DNA of 64,000 nucleotides from Dokdonella sp. (GTDB lineage: Bacteria; Pseudomonadota; Gammaproteobacteria; Xanthomonadales; Rhodanobacteraceae). The stretch lies in the NCBI RefSeq assembly GCF_019634775.1, contig NZ_JAHCAS010000001.1:124001-188000 (forward strand), read 5' to 3'. Of the stretch, positions 57,815 to 64,000 are shown piece after piece. Position 1 is the stretch's first letter; each line of letters starts with the position of its first letter. The notes under the pieces were generated by a model. That model ran no database searches, was not told the DNA's origin, and worked only from the letters and a program-made list of their open reading frames with translations. A program made the position numbers and the translations under genes.

Positions 57815-59185
57815 ATGTCGTCCAACGCCAGCCACCCGGTACGACTCCTGCCCGTCGCCGTCACCGTTTTCGTTGCCGTGTTCGTGGTGCAGGCACCGCT
57901 CGTCTTCAATCCTGGCTACTTCGCGGCGGACGAACTGCAATGGTGGGCGCGTGCCGATGTCACGCGCGCTGCTGACCTGCCATGGCTGGCCTGGGGTGAC
58001 GTCTCGGCGTTCCAATATCGGCCCTTGACCTTCAATCTGTGGTTGCTGCTGGCGTGGGCGTTTGCGGCCACACCGTGGATCATGCACGCCGCGTTCGTCG
58101 CCCTCGGCGCCACGAATACCGCCCTGCTCGGTGCCGTCATGCTGCGATTCGGTGCATCGCAACGTGCAACGCTGGCCGCCTGTCTTGCCTTCGCTTCGAA
58201 TCCCTATGTGGTCTACACGCACGGCTGGACGGCGACGCTTGCCGATCTGCTCGTCGTGCTGGCCGGCCTTGGCTCGGTGCTGCTGTCGCGAAGCATCGGA
58301 CCGGATGCTTCGCCACGGCAATCGAACACTGCCCTGCTCGTGATCCTTGTCCTCGTCGCCCTGGCCTTGATGGCGAAGGAGTCGGCCGTCGTCCTGCCCG
58401 TGTTGCTCGCTGCCGCTGCATGGCGCACCCGCAATCCCCGATTCAGCGCGCTGGTCGTCGTCACCTCTGCAGTGCTCGTGCTCGCCTACCTCGGCCTACG
58501 TTGGCCGGTGCTCGCACAGGCGGGCAGCGCAGATCCAGCCTACGCCTGGTCGGCCGACCGCATGCCGCGACGTGTGCTTGAGTACCTGCTGTTTCCGGCG
58601 ATGCCACCGCTGCTCGAAGCGGCGCCGGTGCTCGCCAAGAGCGCAGCCCGGATCGCTGCCGCGGGCGTCGTGTTGTGCGCCTTCCTCGCTGCGCTGGCCA
58701 GCGCAAATCGCTGGCTACCGGTGGCCTGGCTGGTGCTCCAGCTCGGCCTGCTCGCGCCGGTGCTCGTTCTCGGCATTGCGTACAACCACTATGCCTACAT
58801 GGCCAGCACCGCTGCGATCGCCATTCCCGCACTCGCGTGGTCAAGCCTGCCTCGGCCGGCCCGCATCGTGGTTTGCGTCGCCGCTGCCATCACTGCCTTG
58901 CATGGCATGCAGGTGATGTTCGCGATGCACAGGGTCGGCGTCGCCGAGCAGGCATTCCACTCGGCACTCGCTGCGGCCGTACACGATGCGCAGGGCCAAC
59001 CGCTGCGCATCACTGCCACCGATCCCTCCGCGGCATGGATGCTGCAACGCTTCGTCAACGCCGTTCCGGCCTGGCGCGGCACGTCCCTGCATGCCGTGTC
59101 CATCGCCGCGACGCCAGCACAGGCCACACACCGGATGGACGCCGACGGCCGCCTGCGGGCGGTGACGCCAGACGACGCCTTGTGA
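57815..59185 (+). CDS. Multi-pass membrane protein, GT-C glycosyltransferase-like
   Basis: A 456-residue protein with 9-11 hydrophobic segments and a hydrophilic C-terminus of about 85 residues. The first lumenal loop, after TM1, carries FNPGYFAADELQWWARAD, whose acidic residues fit the catalytic Asp/Glu of GT-C-type mannosyl or arabinosyl transferases. Later loops have FASNPYVVYTHGWTATLAD. No family name can be given with certainty. It follows DUF488 by 83 bp and has no sugar-metabolism neighbours. Confidence 0.62.
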   Translation: MSSNASHPVRLLPVAVTVFVAVFVVQAPLVFNPGYFAADELQWWARADVTRAADLPWLAWGDVSAFQYRPLTFNLWLLLAWAFAATPWIMHAAFVALGATNTALLGAVMLRFGASQRATLAACLAFASNPYVVYTHGWTATLADLLVVLAGLGSVLLSRSIGPDASPRQSNTALLVILVLVALALMAKESAVVLPVLLAAAAWRTRNPRFSALVVVTSAVLVLAYLGLRWPVLAQAGSADPAYAWSADRMPRRVLEYLLFPAMPPLLEAAPVLAKSAARIAAAGVVLCAFLAALASANRWLPVAWLVLQLGLLAPVLVLGIAYNHYAYMASTAAIAIPALAWSSLPRPARIVVCVAAAITALHGMQVMFAMHRVGVAEQAFHSALAAAVHDAQGQPLRITATDPSAAWMLQRFVNAVPAWRGTSLHAVSIAATPAQATHRMDADGRLRAVTPDDAL

Positions 59186-59232
59186 CTCGCGCCGCAGCCC
59201 CGGTCACGTTTCCCCGCGACCACGGCCTGCGC

Positions 59233-59272
59233 TGTCCGCCCCCTGTCCGCGACAGCATTCGGACACTGTCCG
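59233..59272 (+). promoter_or_regulatory. Upstream activator sites for the sigma-54 promoter
   Basis: TGTCCG occurs at 59233, 59244 and 59267, and its inverse CGGACA at 59260. This gives TGTCCG-N10-CGGACA at 59244-59265 and the odd-centred palindrome CGGACACTGTCCG at 59260-59272. They lie 48-87 bp before the -24 element. Repeated dyads at this distance are typical binding sites of an NtrC-type enhancer-binding protein. The protein is not encoded in the visible part of the operon. Confidence 0.55.
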
Positions 59273-59319
59273 CGGCACACGCCTCGAGAAAAACATCTTG
59301 GTCATCAATGTCTTGCGGA

Positions 59320-59335
59320 TGGCACGCTAGTTGCT
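59320..59335 (+). promoter_or_regulatory. Sigma-54 promoter of the ABC efflux operon
   Basis: TGGCACG-CTAG-TTGCT matches the sigma-54 consensus (TGGCACG-N4-TTGCW) without a mismatch, with GG and GC ten bases apart. Transcription would start near 59347, 31 bp before the adaptor gene, whose start has a GGGAG ahead of it. The site needs an enhancer-binding protein (see 59233-59272). It is the only perfect sigma-54 match I noticed in the window. Confidence 0.78.
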
Positions 59336-59377
59336 GAATCGAACCCGTGCGCCGCCGTCCGGCGCGGGAGAAACCGG

Positions 59378-60649
59378 ATGATCCGCGATACCTCGGCACA
59401 AGACCGCGTGATGAAGGTCGAATCCCGGCGCGGCCGACGCTGGCTCGTGCCGGGCCTCGCCGCCGTCGGTGCGATCGCGGTGCTGGCCGTGCTCGTGCCG
59501 GTCGCGGCACGCCTGTTCTCGGCCGATTCGGCGGCGAGCATGAGCGGCCTGCGCATCGCCGAAGTCAAACGCGGCACGCTGGTGCGCGACGTCTCCGTCC
59601 AAGGTCGGGTCGTCGCTGCGGTCAGCCCGACCCTGTACGCGGCCAGCGCCGGCACAGTCACCCTTGCCGTACAGGCCGGCGACAAGGTCAAGAAGGGCGA
59701 CGTGCTAGCCGAAATCGCCAGCCCCGAGCTGAGCAACCGCCTGCAGCAGGAGCAGGCGACGCGCGAAAGCCTCGAGATCGAAGTCCAGCGCGCCAGCCTG
59801 GATCATCGCAAGCAGCAGCTCGCAGCGAAGAAGCTGCTCGACCAGGCGCGGGTCGACCGCCAGACCGCGCAGCGCGAGGTCGAGCGCACCGAGAAGGCGT
59901 TCAAGGCCGGTGCGATGTCGGAGATCGAACTGCTGCGCCGGCAGGACGCCCTGGCCAAGGCCGAAATCGACGTCGCCAATGCCGAGGCCGACATGCAACT
60001 CGACATCGAGGCGCTCGCCTTCGAGCTGAAGAGCAAGCGCCTCGCCCTCGACCGCCAGCGCCTGCTCGCCGCCGATCTGGAGCGCCAGGTCGACGAACTG
60101 AAACTGCGTTCGCCGGTCGATGGCCAGGTTGGCCAGTTGATCGCGCAGCAACGCGCGGCGATCGCGCTCAACGCGCCGATCCTGACCGTGGTCGACCTGA
60201 GCGCGCTCGAGATCGAGGTGCAGGTGCCGGAAACCTTCGCCCACGACCTCGCGATCGGCATGCCGGCCGAGATCCAGGACAGTTCGGGCAAGTACCCAGG
60301 CGAGATCAGCGCGGTGTCGCCCGAAGTGATCGATGGCCAGGTCACCGGTCGCATCCGCCTTGGCGACAACAAGCCGGCCGGCCTGCGCCAGAACCAGCGC
60401 CTGACCACGCGCATCCTGATGGACGAACACCCCGACACCCTGATCGTCGAGCGTGGCCCGTTCGTCGATACGGGTGCCGGCCGCGTCGCCTATATCGTGC
60501 GCGGCGATGTCGCCGAGCGTACCCCGATCCAGATCGGCGCGACCAGCCTCAACGCCGTTGAGATCCTCGCCGGGGTCAAGGAAGGAGACCGCATCGTCAT
60601 CTCCGGCACCGATCGCTTCAACGGGGTGCAGCGTGTCGCCCTGAACTGA
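59378..60649 (+). CDS. HlyD-family periplasmic adaptor subunit of an ABC efflux system
   Basis: A 423-residue membrane-fusion protein. It has one N-terminal membrane segment (about residues 24-46), a lipoyl-like half motif (AASAGTVTLAVQAGDKVKKGDVLAEI), a long coiled-coil hairpin (about residues 120-240), the second half motif (LRSPVDGQVGQLIAQQRAAI) and beta-barrel and proximal domains (AVEI-like ALEIEVQVPETFAHDLAIGMPAEI). It bridges the inner-membrane permease to an outer-membrane channel. It heads the operon with the ATPase and two MacB-like permeases and is driven by a sigma-54 promoter. Confidence 0.92.
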   Translation: MIRDTSAQDRVMKVESRRGRRWLVPGLAAVGAIAVLAVLVPVAARLFSADSAASMSGLRIAEVKRGTLVRDVSVQGRVVAAVSPTLYAASAGTVTLAVQAGDKVKKGDVLAEIASPELSNRLQQEQATRESLEIEVQRASLDHRKQQLAAKKLLDQARVDRQTAQREVERTEKAFKAGAMSEIELLRRQDALAKAEIDVANAEADMQLDIEALAFELKSKRLALDRQRLLAADLERQVDELKLRSPVDGQVGQLIAQQRAAIALNAPILTVVDLSALEIEVQVPETFAHDLAIGMPAEIQDSSGKYPGEISAVSPEVIDGQVTGRIRLGDNKPAGLRQNQRLTTRILMDEHPDTLIVERGPFVDTGAGRVAYIVRGDVAERTPIQIGATSLNAVEILAGVKEGDRIVISGTDRFNGVQRVALN

Positions 60650-60793
60650 ACACCGGGAGTGAGTCCGGCATGCGGAGTGGGAACCGTAGCCGCACCGAAG
60701 CCCACCCGACTGCACATCGTGACTTTGCCGAACCCTGATCACCGTCTCCACCGATCCTCATCCCCAAATCCGAACTCCAGCGAGGCGCAGCCG

Positions 60794-61537
60794 ATGCTCA
60801 AGATGACCCACCTGCAGAAGGTCTACCGCACCCATCTGATCGAGACGCATGCGTTGCGCGATTTCTCGATCCACGTGCGCGACGGCGAATTCGTTGCCGT
60901 CACCGGGCCGTCGGGTTCCGGCAAGACGACCTTCCTCAACATCGCCGGCCTGCTCGAGGAGTTCAGCGGTGGCGAATACACCCTCGACGGCGTCGACGTG
61001 CGCGGACTCGACGACAAGGCCCGCTCACGGCTGCGCAATGAGAAAATCGGCTTCATCTTCCAGAGCTTCAACCTGATTCCGGACCTCAACCTGTTCGACA
61101 ACGTCGACGTGCCGTTGCGCTATCGCGGCTTCAGCGCCACCGACCGCCGGCGTCGCATCGAAGAGGCCCTGACCCACGTCGGCCTCGCCTCGCGCATGAA
61201 GCACTATCCGTCGGAGCTTTCCGGTGGCCAACAACAACGCGTGGCGATCGCGCGCGCGCTGGCCGGCTCGCCGCGCCTGCTCATGGCTGACGAGCCGACC
61301 GGAAATCTCGATTCGCTGATGGCGCGCGGCGTCATGGAACTGCTCGAGGAGGTCAACCGCCAGGGCACGACGATCGTCATGGTCACCCACGACCCCGAAC
61401 TCGCCGCGCGCGCGCATCGCAACGTCCACGTCATCGACGGCCAGGTCACCGACTTCGAATCCGAACCGAGCCTGGTCGCGAGCGCCGAGGAACGGCGCGC
61501 GCGAACGCAGCAGCCGGCCCGCGCAACACTCGCCTGA
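60794..61537 (+). CDS. ABC transporter ATP-binding protein, MacB/LolD type
   Basis: A 247-residue ABC ATPase. Walker A is GPSGSGKTT, the Q-loop region is IGFIFQSFNLIPDLNLFDNVDVPL, the signature is LSGGQQQR, Walker B is LLMADEPTGNLD, and the switch His is in VMVTHDPELA. The sequence around the Q-loop (IFQSFNLIP) is typical of MacB/LolD/FtsE exporters. It follows the adaptor gene by 144 bp and precedes the first permease by 49 bp. The C-terminal tail (about 25 residues) is charged and probably disordered. Confidence 0.95.
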   Translation: MLKMTHLQKVYRTHLIETHALRDFSIHVRDGEFVAVTGPSGSGKTTFLNIAGLLEEFSGGEYTLDGVDVRGLDDKARSRLRNEKIGFIFQSFNLIPDLNLFDNVDVPLRYRGFSATDRRRRIEEALTHVGLASRMKHYPSELSGGQQQRVAIARALAGSPRLLMADEPTGNLDSLMARGVMELLEEVNRQGTTIVMVTHDPELAARAHRNVHVIDGQVTDFESEPSLVASAEERRARTQQPARATLA

Positions 61538-61586
61538 CTCGCGCGCATTCCGCACCCTCGCCCCTCACCTCCAATCCCTGGCCCGC

Positions 61587-62891
61587 ATGTTCAACTACTA
61601 CCTCCAGCTCGGCCTGCGCAGCCTGCGCAGGAATCCGGTCCTCACGGCGCTGATGGTCCTCGGTATCGCGCTCGGCATCGCCGCGAGCATGACCACACTG
61701 ACCGTCATGCACCTCATGGGCAGCGATCCGATCCCTTGGAAGAGCGACAAGCTCCACTACGTCCAACTCGACAACTGGAGCGCGGATGAGCCGTTCGATG
61801 AGGACGGCAGCCCGCCCGACCAAGTGACCTATCGCGATGCGACCGCCCTGATGGAAGCCGGCAAGGCCGATCGCCAGGCGGCGATGTTCAAGCTGTCGCT
61901 GGCGGTGCAGCCGGAGAACCCCGAGGTCAAGCCATTCCAGTCGCTGGGCCGCGTGACCTGGTCCGATTTCTTCGCGATGTTCGAGCCGCCGTTCGCGTTC
62001 GGCGGACCGTGGGATCGCGGACAGGACGCCGAACACGCGCGTGTCGTCGTACTCGGCCGCGAACTCAACGAACGATTGTTCGGCGGCCAGAACAGCGTCG
62101 GTCGGACGGTGCGCATGGGCGCCAATGACTACACCGTGGTCGGCGTGCTCGGCGAATGGACGCTGCGTTCGAAGTACTACGACCTCACCAACGGCGCCTT
62201 CAACGAGCCGGACCAGTTCTTCATTCCCATGACCACCGGCATCGACCTCAAGCAACGCGCGAGCGGCAACAACCAGTGCTTCCGCTCACCCGGCGACGGC
62301 TGGGATTCGTACCTCGCCTCCGACTGCGTGTGGCTGCAGATGTGGGTGCAGCTCGATACCCCTGCCCGCCTCGCCGAATACAAGGATTTCCTCGACAGTT
62401 ACGTCAACGAACAGAAGAAGCTCGGCCGCTTCGAGCGACCGCTCAACAACCGCCTGCCGAACGTGACCGAGTGGATGGCCAACCAGCGCGTCGTCCCCCG
62501 CGACGTCGAGGTGCAGACCGGCCTCGCCTTCGCCTTCCTCCTCGTCTGCCTGGTCAACACGATCGGCTTGCTGCTCGCCAAGTTCACGCGCAAGTCCGGA
62601 GAAATCGGCCTGCGCCGTGCGCTCGGCGCCAGCCGCCGCGACGTGTTCACCCAGTTCCTGGTCGAGTCCGGCGTGGTCGGCCTGAGCGGCGGCATCGTCG
62701 GCCTCGGCCTGACCGGACTCGGCCTGATCGCCGTGCGTGCGCTCTATCCGAACTACCGCACGGTCGCCCAGCTCGACTGGACGATGATCGCCGTGACCGT
62801 CGTTCTCGCCATCATCTCCGCGGTGCTCGCCGGTCTCTACCCGACCTGGCGCGCCTGTCGGGTGCAACCGGCGACGCAACTGAAGATGTGA
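61587..62891 (+). CDS. ABC transporter permease, MacB/FtsX family (first)
   Basis: A 434-residue permease. TM1 is at residues about 18-42 (NPVLTALMVLGIALGIAASMTTLTVM). A large periplasmic domain follows (about 45-305), with the MacB-PCD pattern VVLGRELNERLFGGQNSVGRTVRMGANDYTVVGVL. Three FtsX TM segments close the protein, with KSGEIGLRRALGASRRDVFTQFLVESGVVGL, where EIGLRRALGA is the coupling-helix motif. The final ATP-binding domain of fused MacB is absent, as expected with a separate ATPase gene. Confidence 0.93.
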   Translation: MFNYYLQLGLRSLRRNPVLTALMVLGIALGIAASMTTLTVMHLMGSDPIPWKSDKLHYVQLDNWSADEPFDEDGSPPDQVTYRDATALMEAGKADRQAAMFKLSLAVQPENPEVKPFQSLGRVTWSDFFAMFEPPFAFGGPWDRGQDAEHARVVVLGRELNERLFGGQNSVGRTVRMGANDYTVVGVLGEWTLRSKYYDLTNGAFNEPDQFFIPMTTGIDLKQRASGNNQCFRSPGDGWDSYLASDCVWLQMWVQLDTPARLAEYKDFLDSYVNEQKKLGRFERPLNNRLPNVTEWMANQRVVPRDVEVQTGLAFAFLLVCLVNTIGLLLAKFTRKSGEIGLRRALGASRRDVFTQFLVESGVVGLSGGIVGLGLTGLGLIAVRALYPNYRTVAQLDWTMIAVTVVLAIISAVLAGLYPTWRACRVQPATQLKM

Positions 62892-62896
62892 TTGAG

Positions 62897-63026
62897 CCGG
62901 GAATTGGGTATCGGGAACAGGGAATGGTTGAAGCAGTGGTTCGCTCTGCATTCCTGTTCCGACCATTCTCTATTCCCCATTCCCCGTTCTCCGACCTTGC
63001 CCATTCCCAAATCCCCATTCCCGGAT
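62897..63026. repeat. GGGAAT-type simple-motif spacer between permease genes
   Basis: The 143 bp between the two permease genes are built from variants of GGGAATNG in both orientations: CCGGGAATTGGGTATCGGGA, ACAGGGAATGG, then GCATTCCTGTTCCG, CTATTCCCCATTCCCCGTTC, CCCATTCCCAAATCCCCATT. The inner GGAACAGGGAATG and CATTCCTGTTCC form an imperfect stem. It differs from the two other repeat families. The second permease starts 8 bp after its end. Confidence 0.8.
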
Positions 63027-63034
63027 ACAGAGCC

Positions 63035-64000
63035 ATGGAAATCCGCCCTATCCTCTCCGCGCTCATGCGCAGCAAGGTCGCGATGATCCTGATCGGCCTG
63101 CAAGTCGCGCTGACGCTGGCGATCACTTGCAATGCGCTGTTCATCATCAGCCAGCGCTTCGCACAGATGGATCGCCCAAGTGGCATGAACGAGGCCGACA
63201 CGTTCTGGTTCAGCAGCAACGGCTTCACACCGGGTTTCGATGCGCGCGCGGTGCAGAAAGCCGACCTCGCCCTCCTGCGAAGCCTGCCCGGCGTCTTCGA
63301 TGCGAGTACGACGAACTCGCTGCCGCTGACCGGCGGCGGCTGGAGCACGGGCGTGAACCTGGAACCGAACCAGCGCACCGGCACCACGATGATGGCGCTC
63401 TACATCGTGGACGACCACGGTCTCGATTCGTTCGGTGTAAACCTCGTCGCTGGACGCAACTTCAAGCCCGAGGAAGTCGATGAAGTCGCCTTCGGCGACC
63501 AGCTGCGTCCGAAGGTCGTCATCATCACGCGTGCATTGGCCGAGCGTGTGTTCCCCGAGGGTGACGCGATCGGCAAGCATCTCTACCTCACCGAAACCGA
63601 GCCAAGCACGATCATCGGCATCGTCGAGCGCCTGCAGCAGCCCTGGGCAGACAGCGACACGATCGAGTACTCGACCTTCGTGCCGGCGTACATGCCCTAT
63701 GGCACGTTCTCGCCCTATGTCGTGCGCACCGAGCCGGGCCGTCGCGACGAAGTCATGAAGCTGGTCGAACACAAGCTCGCCGAGGCCAACACCGGCCGCA
63801 TCATCGGCCGCATGCGATCGATGGGCGACATCCGCCGCGGCGCCTACGCGGGTGACCGTGCGATGGCGATCATCCTCGGCAGCGTCGTCGTCGCCCTGCT
63901 CGCGATCACCGCGCTCGGCATCGTCGGCATGGCCAGTTTCTGGGTCGCCCAGCGTACACGCCAGATCGGCACGCGACGCGCGCTCGGCGCAACGAAAGGG
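63035..64000 (+). CDS. ABC transporter permease, MacB/FtsX family (second, cut by window end)
   Basis: An open frame of 322 codons that runs off the window. It starts MEIRPILSALMRSKVAMILI, with TM1 at about residues 16-38. A periplasmic domain follows with LPLTGGGWSTGVNLEPNQRT, VNLVAGRNFKPEEV, VIITRALAERVFPEGDAIGKHLYLTETEPSTIIGIVE, and TM2 (AIILGSVVVALLAITALGIVGMASF) ends in the coupling motif RQIGTRRALGATKG. It is a paralogue of the first permease, so the exporter is probably a heterodimer of two different permeases. The last two TM segments lie beyond the window. Confidence 0.9.
   Translation, partial: MEIRPILSALMRSKVAMILIGLQVALTLAITCNALFIISQRFAQMDRPSGMNEADTFWFSSNGFTPGFDARAVQKADLALLRSLPGVFDASTTNSLPLTGGGWSTGVNLEPNQRTGTTMMALYIVDDHGLDSFGVNLVAGRNFKPEEVDEVAFGDQLRPKVVIITRALAERVFPEGDAIGKHLYLTETEPSTIIGIVERLQQPWADSDTIEYSTFVPAYMPYGTFSPYVVRTEPGRRDEVMKLVEHKLAEANTGRIIGRMRSMGDIRRGAYAGDRAMAIILGSVVVALLAITALGIVGMASFWVAQRTRQIGTRRALGATKG

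Overview
The window is GC-rich, densely coded bacterial chromosome with no tRNA, rRNA, CRISPR array or transposase gene that I can support. Several features suggest a gammaproteobacterium of the Lysobacterales (Xanthomonadales), perhaps Rhodanobacteraceae: a GTP-type PEP carboxykinase, a split B12-dependent ribonucleotide reductase with lysine-rich neighbours, an mre-mrdA-rodA-mltB-rlpA-dac-lipB-lipA cluster, and many intergenic palindromes of the GTAGGAGC...GGGCGATGC type. The taxon is inferred, not demonstrated.

Layout. 1-1076: end of an ABC-transport auxiliary lipoprotein, then a 48-bp tandem repeat array running up to an amidase. 1-8.2 kb: amidase, ETF-ubiquinone oxidoreductase, truncated globin, ATP-grasp protein, and an etfB-lipoprotein-etfA operon. 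8.2-16 kb: M48 protease with a YjgN-like membrane protein, GMC oxidoreductase, MOSC protein with a TLC/MFS-like carrier, S-formylglutathione hydrolase and a DUF4442 thioesterase-like protein. 15.9-20 kb: FadE acyl-CoA dehydrogenase, an alpha/beta hydrolase and a divergent TetR regulator, then a Fic-family remnant. 20.3-26.6 kb: an anaerobic module (DUF2249 protein, heme-copper-type membrane protein, chorismate mutase-UbiT fusion, UbiV, UbiU, UbiD) with three FNR/ANR/DNR-like boxes. 26.8-31.7 kb: pckG, an ECF sigma / membrane partner / DUF4097 operon and a PfkB kinase. 32-43 kb: rod-shape and cell-wall operon running into lipB-lipA. 43-50.2 kb: tail-specific protease, M17 aminopeptidase, HAD hydrolase, PstS-like protein and a DegP-type protease. 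50.2-54.6 kb: nrdJa, two lysine-rich histone-like genes and nrdJb, behind tandem NrdR-like boxes. 54.7-59.2 kb: secreted propeller-like protein, a hypothetical protein, a UDG-family protein with DUF488, and a multi-pass membrane protein. 59.2-64 kb: a MacB-like ABC efflux operon (adaptor, ATPase, two permeases, the last cut by the window edge) behind a clear sigma-54 promoter.

How the parts work together. The three ETF genes and FadE form an electron path from acyl-CoA to ubiquinone. The anaerobic module would make ubiquinone without O2, using the UbiUVT hydroxylation system and UbiD. The cell-wall operon carries elongasome scaffold, transpeptidase, polymerase and wall-trimming enzymes in translationally coupled order.

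The points most worth a second look are the chorismate mutase-UbiT fusion with its candidate regulon, intergenic palindromes that supply the stop codons of many genes, the nrdJ split by histone-like genes with an A10 tract in nrdJb, and the sigma-54 efflux promoter.
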